Below are positions 8,077 to 14,938 of a DNA stretch of 45,384 nt, one piece after another. The notes under the pieces were generated by a model. That model did not search any database. It was not told the DNA's origin and worked only from the letters and a program-made list of their open reading frames with translations. The position numbers were made by a program, and so were the translations under genes. Origin of the DNA: Anaerolineaceae bacterium (lineage in GTDB: Bacteria; Chloroflexota; Anaerolineae; Aggregatilineales; Phototrophicaceae). The stretch lies in the NCBI GenBank assembly GCA_007693385.1, contig REDR01000037.1, forward strand, positions 1 through 45,384, given 5' to 3'. Positions within the stretch are counted from its first letter, which is position 1. Each line of letters begins with the position of its first letter.

Positions 8077-8105
8077 AATATAGCACAGTTTTCCGCTTTG
8101 GTCAA
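8077..8105 (-). promoter_or_regulatory. Promoter of rho
   Basis: On the minus strand TTGACC (8105-8100), a 17-base spacer and TATATT (8082-8077) form a good sigma70-type promoter. Transcription would start near 8070, leaving a leader of about 170 bases before rho. Confidence 0.65.
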
Positions 8106-8408
8106 ATCAGGCGAAAAACAGGGGGTAAGTCACACGATAACGGGGGCAATCCATCGGGCGCAATCCATCGCGCCCCGACAACCGAACACAAATCTGTAGG
8201 GGCGTAGCGTACAACGCCCAACACCCAACGCACCCCACGCCCGCACACTCGACAAAGCCCCGCCATTATGCGACAATGAGTACAAAATAAGCCACCTTCT
8301 TTAATGTGAACAAAAAGATTTTGACACAGGGCGATGGCCGCCCATCCTAGCGAAGAATTGCCAAGCCATAGCCCCCTACAAGGCGGGCATTTAAGGGAGG
8401 TTGGTTCA
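8106..8408. other. Intergenic region between rho and the dehydrogenase gene
   Basis: This divergent region has no convincing gene. It contains a short direct repeat (GCAATCCATCG twice, near 8146-8170), a palindromic element of the GTAGGGGCG...CGCCC type (8195-8219), and a possible plus-strand promoter: TTGACA (8321-8326) with a weak -10, CATCCT (8343-8348), 60 bases before the dehydrogenase start. Confidence 0.5.
8195..8219. repeat. Small palindromic repeat (GTAGGGGCG...CGCCC family)
   Basis: TGTAGGGGCGTAGCGTACAACGCCC is an imperfect inverted repeat. Related elements occur at 9432-9455, 9477-9501, 18144-18169 and 39181-39203, all between genes. These look like REP-type or miniature palindromic elements. 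Confidence 0.5.
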
Positions 8409-9413
8409 ATGGAGCTATGTGTAATCCTCGGCGATGGAGTCGGGCAGGAGGTTGTTCCGGCGGCGGTGCGCGTGTTGCAGGCCGTTCTACCGGATGTGCG
8501 CCTGCATTACGCGAACGCGGGCTATGATTGCCTCAAAGAACACGGCACACCGCTACCTGATGAGACGGTTGAACTGGCGACGCGATGCCGTGCGGTATTG
8601 TTCGGCGCGGCGGATTCCCCCTCCTTTCCGGTAGAAGGTTACTATTCGCCGATCATCCGCTTGCGCCGCCACCTCAAGACATACGCCAACGTGCGCCCCA
8701 CGCGCCATCTGCCGGTGCCGACATCGCGCTTCGGCGTTGATCTGGTGGTGGTGCGCGAGAACACCGAAGATTTATACGTGGTGGACGAGCAGACCGACGC
8801 CGACGGCGGCCGCAGTACCGCGCAGAAGATCATCACCCGCGACGCTACCGAGCGCTTCGCCCATCTGACCTATCAAATGGCACGCCGCGCCGAGCGCGAA
8901 CGGGTGACGATTGTGCATAAGGCCAACATCTTGCCGCAATCCGACGGCCTATTCCGGCGCGTTGCGCTGGAAGTCGGCGAGCAATACCCCGACATCCAGA
9001 CCGATGAACTGCTGGTCGATACCGCCGCGTACTGGATGGTCAAAGAGCCGACGCGCTTCGACATGATCCTGACATCCAATTTATACGGCGATATTCTATC
9101 CGATATGGCGGCGGCATGGGGCGGCGGTCTGGGTATGGCGCCCGCGCTCAATCTGGGCGACGATGCCGCCATCGCCGAGCCGGTACACGGTGCCGCGCCC
9201 GACATCGCCGGACAGGGCATCGCCAACCCCACCGCGATGATTATGAGCATGATGATGCTGATTCGTCATCATTGGCATTTGCCGGAAGTGGCGGATCGCC
9301 TTCGCGCCGCCGTCCGTGCCACGCTATCCGACGGCGATCACACCGCCGACATCATGATGGAAGGCGCGATCAGTACCGAGATGTTCACTGACCGCGTTAT
9401 TTCGCATCTGTAG
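8409..9413 (+). CDS. Isocitrate/isopropylmalate/homoisocitrate dehydrogenase family protein
   Basis: This 334-aa NAD(P)-dependent beta-decarboxylating dehydrogenase oxidises a 2-hydroxy-3-carboxy acid. The start ATG 8409 is set by GGGAGG eight bases upstream; an earlier in-frame Met at 8334 would add 25 unlike residues. Family blocks are in order: GDGVGQEV near the N-terminus, a substrate helix with RLRRHLKTYANVRP, VVVRENTEDLY, HKANILPQSDGLF, the metal-binding TSNLYGDILSDMAA (the two Asp), and the cofactor segment EPVHGAAPDIAGQGIANPTA. The YANVRP and RRHL substrate-loop pattern resembles homoisocitrate or NAD-isocitrate dehydrogenases more than LeuB. No leucine- or lysine-pathway genes are adjacent, so the substrate is undecided. 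Confidence 0.85.
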   Translation: MELCVILGDGVGQEVVPAAVRVLQAVLPDVRLHYANAGYDCLKEHGTPLPDETVELATRCRAVLFGAADSPSFPVEGYYSPIIRLRRHLKTYANVRPTRHLPVPTSRFGVDLVVVRENTEDLYVVDEQTDADGGRSTAQKIITRDATERFAHLTYQMARRAERERVTIVHKANILPQSDGLFRRVALEVGEQYPDIQTDELLVDTAAYWMVKEPTRFDMILTSNLYGDILSDMAAAWGGGLGMAPALNLGDDAAIAEPVHGAAPDIAGQGIANPTAMIMSMMMLIRHHWHLPEVADRLRAAVRATLSDGDHTADIMMEGAISTEMFTDRVISHL

Positions 9414-9431
9414 ACGGCGGAGACGCGACAA

Positions 9432-9455
9432 GGGGCGTAGCACACGCTACGCCCC
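9432..9455. terminator. Perfect hairpin after the dehydrogenase gene
   Basis: GGGGCGTAGC (9432-9441) pairs perfectly with GCTACGCCCC (9446-9455) around a 4-base loop, 18 bases after the dehydrogenase stop in a convergent gap. It probably ends transcription or protects the 3' end, although no T-run follows. It belongs to the palindromic repeat family. Confidence 0.5.
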
Positions 9456-9476
9456 ACAATTTCAACTGATAGAGTC

Positions 9477-9506
9477 TGTAGGGGCGCAACGTGTTGCGCC
9501 CGTTTT
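9477..9506. terminator. Palindrome with T-run in the convergent gap
   Basis: GGGCGCAAC (9482-9490) and GTTGCGCCC (9493-9501) form a near-continuous palindrome followed by GTTTT, lying just before the end of the convergent secreted-protein gene. It would act mainly on plus-strand transcripts. The leading TGTAG places it in the same repeat family as 8195-8219. Confidence 0.5.
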
Positions 9507-9516
9507 GATGTGTCGA

Positions 9517-10377
9517 TTAGCGGATGCTGAGGCCGGTGATTCCGTCCTGCGTCCATGTGAAATCCGACTCGGCGGTGCGCTCGTAAAGGTAGGCCGTGAC
9601 CATCGCCAGATACAGCCCGTCGTCCTCGATGTCGATTTCCAGCCGCGAGAGCATCCCGATGCCGGGTGCGTCGTCGTTGATGCCGATGCGCCGCCCTGCC
9701 GCGTCAAATAACAGCAGGATGGTATCCACGCCGTCGCCGGGGTCATCCGTCTCTAGCGTGAGGGTCTGGCCGTCTCGCGCCTCAAATGTCACGAAAGCGA
9801 CGGCTGATTCCGCGCTGATTTCGACTAGCACGCGCTCGCCTACCGATGCGATCAGGCCGGGCAGGGTCGCGTCGTCCAGTTCAAAGTCAGTCGGCGGGGT
9901 GATGCCGTTGATGCTCAGCGTATAATCCAGCCCACCGGCCAACGCGCTCTCGCCGATGACTTCGGCAAGCGGGAAGCGCGGCCCTTCTTTATGCGTGGCG
10001 ATGATAAGATACAGCCCGTCCTCCGGCACGATGAAGCCGTCAATCAGCGCGGAGAAATACGGGTTCGCGCCGCCGTCATCATCGTAGGCGACCACCGCGC
10101 CATCCATCCCCAGCACGATCAACAACGGATCAAGCGGGCTGTCGTCGGGTACTTGCGCCATGCGGATGGTCACGCGGTCATTGGCGCTAGCGACGAAAGC
10201 GTAAATCTGGCTATCATGGCCGGTCTCGAAGCTGGCTTCTACCGTGTCGCCGTTTTCCAGAAAAGGCCACTCGAAGCCGTCGTCTAGGCTGTTGTTGGTT
10301 TCTGCCAGCGTGGGGAATACGGCGACAACCGCACACAGCAAAACAGCAAACAATACCCGCACGGATGATTTGAACAT
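9517..10377 (-). CDS. Secreted protein with two PPC-like beta domains
   Basis: This 286-aa exported protein has a signal peptide (about 1-25, ending TLAET). Two domains resembling bacterial pre-peptidase C-terminal (PPC) domains follow: about 35-155 (pattern GDTVEASFETGHDSQIYAF ... YLIIATHKEG) and about 165-270 (VGERVLVEISAE ... DGLYLAMVTAYL). PPC domains are beta-sandwiches found at the ends of secreted proteases, but no protease domain is present here, so it is a stand-alone extracellular protein of unknown role. ATG 10377 is chosen because GAGG lies about 11 bases upstream; GTG 10383 is possible. The extended -10 promoter at 10431-10439 serves it. Confidence 0.8.
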   Translation of the reverse strand: MFKSSVRVLFAVLLCAVVAVFPTLAETNNSLDDGFEWPFLENGDTVEASFETGHDSQIYAFVASANDRVTIRMAQVPDDSPLDPLLIVLGMDGAVVAYDDDGGANPYFSALIDGFIVPEDGLYLIIATHKEGPRFPLAEVIGESALAGGLDYTLSINGITPPTDFELDDATLPGLIASVGERVLVEISAESAVAFVTFEARDGQTLTLETDDPGDGVDTILLLFDAAGRRIGINDDAPGIGMLSRLEIDIEDDGLYLAMVTAYLYERTAESDFTWTQDGITGLSIR

Positions 10378-10430
10378 GGTCACAATACCTCATCTATAAA
10401 TACCGCCTCAACACGTGTTTATTATAGCAC

Positions 10431-10439
10431 GCCGCGCTC
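10431..10439 (-). promoter_or_regulatory. Extended -10 promoter of the PPC-domain protein
   Basis: On the minus strand the sequence reads TGCTATAAT, an extended -10 (TGN before a consensus TATAAT). No clear -35 is present, which is normal for this promoter type. The start codon is about 55 bases downstream. Very similar boxes stand before the secreted protein at 21887-22852. Confidence 0.6.
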
Positions 10440-10980
10440 TGATGATGCGTTGTTACACCGCACAATCCCCCAATCGTTGGGTAGAAAACGGCATATTACA
10501 GGGCAAATCCGGCTTTGGCGTCCGGTCTGATGTGGCATTAAAGAATCTTTTATAGAAAGTTCAGGCGAAATGTGCTATTTTCAAAGGCGGTTTACCAGTT
10601 TTTTTTACACACACCAGCGTCGCCAGCACATTAACAGGCGGCGGATGACGGGCGCGGTGCGGCTGTGTTCGTCAGCGAAATTAAACAGATTTGCGCTCCG
10701 GTATGGCTATGACACGTTAGCCAGACGCGCTCTTTAATGAAAGAAAAAATCCACCGTCCGCTGTATGGGGCATCGTGGACGGTTGTCGAAGGCCGTCCGG
10801 CGATAATCTAGCTTGCCCGTCGGCTCATCAAAATAGACCATCTTACTTTGCTTAATAAAAATGCTTGTTCGGCAGTGGTTCATATGGCTTCGCGTCGTCG
10901 AGCAGTTGTGCCCCGTGCGCTGATCGCGTGATCGGTGCGGGTGGCGAATGATTGATGTATGCGGGCATGGAGAAATATTT
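10440..10980. other. Long intergenic gap upstream of the Mrp operon
   Basis: About 540 bases without a supportable gene. It holds a T8 run near 10600, an inverted repeat (ACCGTCC near 10754 with GGACGGT near 10778), and a very short reading frame of 24 codons from an ATG at 10738 that I do not count as a gene. The Mrp operon promoter must lie here, but no pair of boxes stands out; AT-rich sequence around 10835-10865 is the best place. A small RNA or a decayed gene cannot be ruled out. Confidence 0.4.
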
Positions 10981-11514
10981 ATGAACGATCAACCAAACGG
11001 CGCGGATGAGGTGGTGATGTTTCCGCGCAATCTTACGCAATGGTCAGACATGCTGTTGCGTTTGGCGTCATTCGCGTTACTGTGGTTCATCCTCAATGAA
11101 GGCGCGATGGATTCGTGGATTCTGGGCGTACCGGTGACGATCATCGCCACATACGCCAGTCTGCACATCTCCCCTCTGCGTTCGTGGCACATCCACCCCA
11201 TCCACCTGACCCGCTTCTTGTTGTTCTTCCTGCAAAACACGATTGTCAGTAGCTTCGATGTGGCGCGGCGTGTGTTTCACCCCGATTTGCCGATTCAACC
11301 GGCGCTACTGCGCTATAAGTTCCGAATCAAAGCGGAAACGCCGCGTGTGATTATCGCCAATACGACCAGCCTGCTACCGGGCACGCTCAGCGTTGATGTG
11401 ACCGACGATGAATTGCTGGTGCATACGCTGGATGAGACGTTGCCGAACGCGGCGTCGTTGCGCCGTCTGGAAGAACTGGTCGCCAAAGCCTACGGCCTGA
11501 AACTGGAGGATTAA
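10981..11514 (+). CDS. mnhE: Na+/H+ antiporter subunit MrpE/MnhE
   Basis: This 177-aa subunit belongs to a multi-subunit cation/proton antiporter in the cytoplasmic membrane. Two or three membrane segments (about 18-75) are followed by a soluble C-terminal domain (about 85-177) with the family pattern KAETPRVIIANTTSLLPGTL and VHTLDE, which is typical of MrpE and archaeal MbhA. The ATG at 10981 has GGAG eight bases upstream; the earlier in-frame Met at 10948 lacks one. It is the first gene of a nine-gene operon in the order E-F-G-A'-A''B-C-D plus two antiporter-like genes. MrpE is needed for assembly of the complex in known systems. Confidence 0.9.
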   Translation: MNDQPNGADEVVMFPRNLTQWSDMLLRLASFALLWFILNEGAMDSWILGVPVTIIATYASLHISPLRSWHIHPIHLTRFLLFFLQNTIVSSFDVARRVFHPDLPIQPALLRYKFRIKAETPRVIIANTTSLLPGTLSVDVTDDELLVHTLDETLPNAASLRRLEELVAKAYGLKLED

Positions 11515-11521
11515 GCCACTT

Positions 11522-11824
11522 ATGGACACGATTATCGCTATCGTGACGGTCTTTTTGCTGTTGAATATCGCCGCCGGTCTGGTGCGCGTTTTTCTCGGCC
11601 CGACACCGGCAGATCGGCTTCTGTCAATTCAACTTTTTGGTACCACGGGTACCGCGATTCTGTGCCTGCTGGCGGTGGTCGATGGCAACCGTAACTATCT
11701 GAATATCGCGCTGGTGTTCGCGTTGTTGGCCGCGATTCTGGGGGTGGTTTTCACCCGTTACTGGCAAGAAGACGACGAAGAAACGCCGCAATCATTGGAG
11801 GATTTAGGCCGTGAACTTGATTGA
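11522..11824 (+). CDS. mnhF: Na+/H+ antiporter subunit MrpF/MnhF
   Basis: This 100-aa membrane protein has three predicted helices (about 2-22, 32-55, 60-80) and a charged C-terminal tail. The segment RVFLGPTPADRLLSIQLFGTTGTA matches the MrpF pattern of GPT..DR followed by a short loop and a second helix. The ATG at 11522 follows GGAGG at a spacing of about 12, seven bases after the mnhE stop. The 3' end overlaps mnhG by 14 bases. It corresponds to MbhB in archaeal hydrogenase-linked modules. The role of the small subunit is structural within the complex. Confidence 0.88.
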   Translation: MDTIIAIVTVFLLLNIAAGLVRVFLGPTPADRLLSIQLFGTTGTAILCLLAVVDGNRNYLNIALVFALLAAILGVVFTRYWQEDDEETPQSLEDLGRELD

Positions 11825-12116
11825 CGCCTTGACAAGTATTCTGGTTGTGGCAGGGGCGGTGTTCTTCCTCGCGGGGACAGTCGGCCTGTTGCGCCTGCCG
11901 GATGTGTTCACACGTCTGCACGCATTAACAAAAGCGGATAATCTCGGCTTAGGGCTGGTCGTGGTCGGCGTGTCGTTGCAGATGGACGCATGGCAGGACG
12001 CCTTCAAGCTGATCGGCATCTGGTTTCTGGTGCTGGTATCCAGCGCGACAGTCGCCCATCTCATCGGGCGCTATGCCCTGCTACACGGCTATAAGCCCTG
12101 GGAGAAAGAAGAATGA
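11811..12116 (+). CDS. mnhG: Na+/H+ antiporter subunit MrpG/MnhG
   Basis: This 101-aa protein has three helices (about 8-28, 42-60, 64-85). The family signature FFLAGTVGLLRLPDVFTRLHALTKADNLG is complete, and RLPD.(F/Y).R.HA is diagnostic for MrpG. Translation starts at GTG 11811, which has GGAGG at a spacing of about 10 and overlaps the end of mnhF. Its stop overlaps the next ATG (ATGA at 12113-12116). MbhC is the archaeal equivalent. Confidence 0.9.
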   Translation: MNLIDALTSILVVAGAVFFLAGTVGLLRLPDVFTRLHALTKADNLGLGLVVVGVSLQMDAWQDAFKLIGIWFLVLVSSATVAHLIGRYALLHGYKPWEKEE

Positions 12117-12433
12117 TCTTTGACGTTTTACTCGGTCTGATCTTGATCGTGATCGCGTGGTACGCCATTTCCAGCCCCGACTTGTTGCTGGCGGTGGTGC
12201 TATATATCGCGCTGGGTTTGCTGGCGGCGCTGGTCTGGACGCGCATGGGGGCGCCTGATGTGGCGATGGCGGAAGCCGCCGTCGGCTCCGGGCTGACCGG
12301 CGCGTTGTTGATCTCCACGCTCAGCCATCTGCGGCGCAACCGGCCAAAGCCGGAAATCGAAGCGGAGCGCCAGCAAGCGCAAGACGAGACGCGCACCGAG
12401 CCAAGCGAACAGGAGGACTCGAACATTGTCTGA
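12113..12433 (+). CDS. DUF4040/MbhD-like antiporter subunit (MrpA C-terminal part)
   Basis: This 106-aa membrane protein has three helices and a polar, charged tail. The block GAPDVAMAEAAVGSGLTGALL is the hallmark of the DUF4040/MbhD family, which corresponds to part of the long C-terminus of bacterial MrpA. In Bacillus-type Mrp this part is fused inside MrpA; here it is a separate gene, as in archaeal Mbh clusters. It starts in an ATGA overlap with mnhG, and its end overlaps the next gene by eight bases. It helps form the region between the antiporter core and the small subunits in the known complexes. Confidence 0.85.
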   Translation: MIFDVLLGLILIVIAWYAISSPDLLLAVVLYIALGLLAALVWTRMGAPDVAMAEAAVGSGLTGALLISTLSHLRRNRPKPEIEAERQQAQDETRTEPSEQEDSNIV

Positions 12434-13145
12434 TAACAGTTACGATGATGTACGCCTGACCCCCGCCCGCCGCTTTGTGCTGGCGATGATGGCGCTTTTG
12501 GTCGGCGGGTTGGCGGCGGCGGTACTGAGCATTGAAGAAGAAGTCATCGAATTGCGCGATCTGGCGCTGGGCAATCTGGAAGCGAGCGGCGTCGGTAATC
12601 CGGTGACGGCGGTCTTGTTGAACTATCGCAGTTACGACACGTTCTTAGAGGTGGCGGTGCTACTGCTGGCGCTGATCGGTATCTGGGCGGTGGCGAAGAA
12701 AGCGCGTATCCCGATCAAATCACCCAATACGCCGGTATTAATCACGTTTGAGCGCCTGTTTATGCCGTTGATGATCGTCAGTGGTGGTTATCTGCTGTGG
12801 CTGGGCGCGGATCGCACCGGCGGCGCGTTTCAGGCGGGGGCGGTGCTGGGTGCGCTGGGCGTGCTGTGGGTGGCGGCTTCGCTATGGACGCCGAATGACC
12901 GCCTGCGACGGCTAACCCGTCCGGCGCTGGTGGTCGGCATGGCCGCCTTCTTGCTGGTCGGCGGGGGCATGATGCTGTTGGGCGGCGACTTCTTCGAGTA
13001 TCCGCGTGAAGATGCGAAAACGTGGATTCTGCTGATCGAAACGGCGGCGACTATCTCCATCGGGATCACGCTGGTCATGCTGTTCATCGGTGGCATCCCG
13101 CCCAACGCGGACCAAAACAAAGGAGAAAGCGGCGATCATGATTGA
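12426..13145 (+). CDS. MbhE-MrpB fusion subunit of the antiporter
   Basis: This 239-aa membrane protein appears to join two parts. Residues about 15-95 match the MbhE-type MrpA C-terminal segment (NPVTAVLLNYRSYDTFLEVAVLLLALIG). Residues about 100-230 match MrpB/MnhB (PVLITFERLFMPLMIVSGGYLLWLGADRTGGAFQAGAVLGAL). In Pyrococcus-type clusters these are separate genes (mbhE and mbhF). Translation begins at TTG 12426, with AGGAGG about 10 bases upstream. The 3' end overlaps mnhC by eight bases. The fusion is visible in the sequence; the naming of the N-terminal half is from family knowledge. Confidence 0.85.
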   Translation: MSDNSYDDVRLTPARRFVLAMMALLVGGLAAAVLSIEEEVIELRDLALGNLEASGVGNPVTAVLLNYRSYDTFLEVAVLLLALIGIWAVAKKARIPIKSPNTPVLITFERLFMPLMIVSGGYLLWLGADRTGGAFQAGAVLGALGVLWVAASLWTPNDRLRRLTRPALVVGMAAFLLVGGGMMLLGGDFFEYPREDAKTWILLIETAATISIGITLVMLFIGGIPPNADQNKGESGDHD

Positions 13146-13452
13146 TCTGGATACAGGTACATTTTATATGCTGGTGGGCACGGTGCTATTCGGCATCGGC
13201 TTCTATGGGCTGATCGCCTACCCGCATTTACTCCGCAAAATTCTAGCGATGAACATCATGGGCATCGGCGTTTTCATGATCTTCATCGCGGCGGCTTATG
13301 GCAGTGGGGAAGGCGACCCCGATCCGGTGCCTCATGCGCTGGTCATCACCGGGATCGTCGTGGCGGTCTGCGCGACAGGGTTGGCGTTATCGCTGGCCGT
13401 GCAGGTGCAAGCGCTGACCGGAAGCCCCAAACTCGACGCAGATAAGGAATGA
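13138..13452 (+). CDS. mnhC: Na+/H+ antiporter subunit MrpC/MnhC
   Basis: This 104-aa NuoK-like protein has three helices (about 8-30, 36-58, 68-92). The pattern GLIAYPHLLRKILAMNIMGIGVFMIFIA and PVPHALVITGIVVAV matches MrpC, where HALVITGIVI is characteristic. ATG 13138 has AAAGGAGA about 11 bases upstream and overlaps the previous stop; a longer in-frame start at 13090 would lie well inside the previous gene and is rejected. In the NuoK family this subunit helps carry the proton path between antiporter units. Four bases separate its stop from the next ATG. Confidence 0.9.
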   Translation: MIDLDTGTFYMLVGTVLFGIGFYGLIAYPHLLRKILAMNIMGIGVFMIFIAAAYGSGEGDPDPVPHALVITGIVVAVCATGLALSLAVQVQALTGSPKLDADKE

Positions 13453-13456
13453 TGGC

Positions 13457-14938
13457 ATGATTCTGGAGAGTGAAATCTGGCTGGCGCTGGTGGTGCTTTT
13501 GCCGCTAGCGGGTGCCATCCTCACGTTTATGGCGCCACGTTACGCGCCACAGATCGGGACGGTTAGCGGCGTGATCGTGTTCGGCGCGGTGGTCGCGCTG
13601 ACGCTGGCCGTCGTTGAATCCGACGCGACGCGCCTCACGGTAGGCGGTTGGGGCGCACCACTGGGTATTGATCTGGTGGCTGATGGCTTGAGTACGCTGA
13701 TGTTGTTGATGACCGCCGTCGTCGGGCTGGCGATTACCGCGTATGCGGTGGGCTACTTCGGCGAAAGCTCGGCGCATAAACGGGCGTATTTCTGGCCGTT
13801 ATGGTTGTTCCTGTGGGCATCCATGAACGCGCTATTTTTATCCGGCGATGTATTCAACCTGTACGTGACGCTGGAATTGTTGAGCTTGGCCGCCGTCGCG
13901 TTGACCGCGCTCGTCGGCCAGCCCGCCGCAGTACAGGCCGCCATGCGCTATATGCTGGTCGGTCTGGCTGGCTCGCTGATGTATCTGATGGGCGTCGCTT
14001 TCCTGTATGCGGAGATTGGCGTGCTGGACATCATGGCGCTGGCGAGTGTTTCGGAAGCGACGCCGCCGGTGTTCGTGTCTGCCGCGCTCATCACGGCGGG
14101 GTTGATGATGAAAACCGCGTTGTTCCCGCTTCACTTCTGGTTGCCGCCCGCGCACGCCAACGCCGCCGCGCCGGTCAGCGCGTTGCTTTCGGCGCTGGTG
14201 GTCAAAGGGTCGTTTTACATCCTGTTGCGACTGTGGCTGACGGTGTTCGCGCCGTTGGGCGATACGTTCGCGCCGTATGTGTTGAGCGCGTTGGGCATCG
14301 GCGCGATCATCTGGGGATCAATACAGGCGCTACGCCAGCCGAGCATCAAATTGCTGGTGGCGTATTCTACCGTCGCGCAGTTGGGCTATCTGTTCCTGCT
14401 CATCCCGCTATTGATGGATGATGGCGCGGATCGGCAGGCGGTGCTAAGCGGTATCGTCTACTTCATGATCGCGCACGCGATGGCGAAGTCCGCCGCATTC
14501 TTGAGCGCGGGCAACATCTTGCACGCGCTGGGCAATGACCGCATCACGTCGATCATCGGCATGAGTCGCAAGATGCCGTTGACCATTACCGCGTTCGCGC
14601 TGGCCGGGATCAGTCTGGTTGCCCTGCCGCCGAGCGCCGGATTCATCGCCAAGTGGCTACTACTCAATGAAGCGATAGACGGCGGCCAATGGTTGCTGGT
14701 GGTGGTCATCATCGCCGGTGGTTTGCTGGCGGCGGGCTATGTGATGCGCGTGGTTGGCCCGGCCTTCCGGCAGGTGGCGGACGATCAATTAGCGGTGGCG
14801 AATCCGGTGGTGCCCGCTTCGATGGCGTGGTCGGCGCTGGGACTGGCGATACTGGCTATCGTGCTAGGATTTACCGGCGTCTATCTGCTGGATGTGCTGG
14901 ATATTGGCGTCGTGATCCTGACGGGAGGTGAAGCATGA
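13457..14938 (+). CDS. mnhD: Antiporter-like subunit MrpD/MnhD (NuoL/M/N family)
   Basis: This 493-aa protein has about 14 membrane helices. The residues known to form the ion path are present: Glu140 in VTLELLSL (TM5), Lys219 in LMMKTALFPLHFWLPPAHANA (TM7), Lys250 in ALVVKGSFYILLR (TM8), and a Lys in PPSAGFIAKWLLL (TM12). It is the first of three antiporter-like genes in a row. ATG 13457 follows AGGAA about eight bases upstream. Its stop overlaps the next gene in an ATGA. In the complex it exchanges cations (usually Na+) for protons across the cytoplasmic membrane. Confidence 0.9.
   Translation: MILESEIWLALVVLLPLAGAILTFMAPRYAPQIGTVSGVIVFGAVVALTLAVVESDATRLTVGGWGAPLGIDLVADGLSTLMLLMTAVVGLAITAYAVGYFGESSAHKRAYFWPLWLFLWASMNALFLSGDVFNLYVTLELLSLAAVALTALVGQPAAVQAAMRYMLVGLAGSLMYLMGVAFLYAEIGVLDIMALASVSEATPPVFVSAALITAGLMMKTALFPLHFWLPPAHANAAAPVSALLSALVVKGSFYILLRLWLTVFAPLGDTFAPYVLSALGIGAIIWGSIQALRQPSIKLLVAYSTVAQLGYLFLLIPLLMDDGADRQAVLSGIVYFMIAHAMAKSAAFLSAGNILHALGNDRITSIIGMSRKMPLTITAFALAGISLVALPPSAGFIAKWLLLNEAIDGGQWLLVVVIIAGGLLAAGYVMRVVGPAFRQVADDQLAVANPVVPASMAWSALGLAILAIVLGFTGVYLLDVLDIGVVILTGGEA

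Noticed and set aside
9477-9501. Insertion-sequence terminal repeats
   Set aside because: The GTAGGGGCG palindromes are not paired around a transposase and have no visible target duplications.
10738-10812. Short 24-codon frame in the long gap
   Set aside because: It has no ribosome-binding site and no similarity to anything I recognise; it is too short to support.
13801-14421. 206-aa open frame inside mnhD in another frame
   Set aside because: It is an arginine-rich shadow caused by GC-rich codon use in the real antiporter gene, with no start signal.
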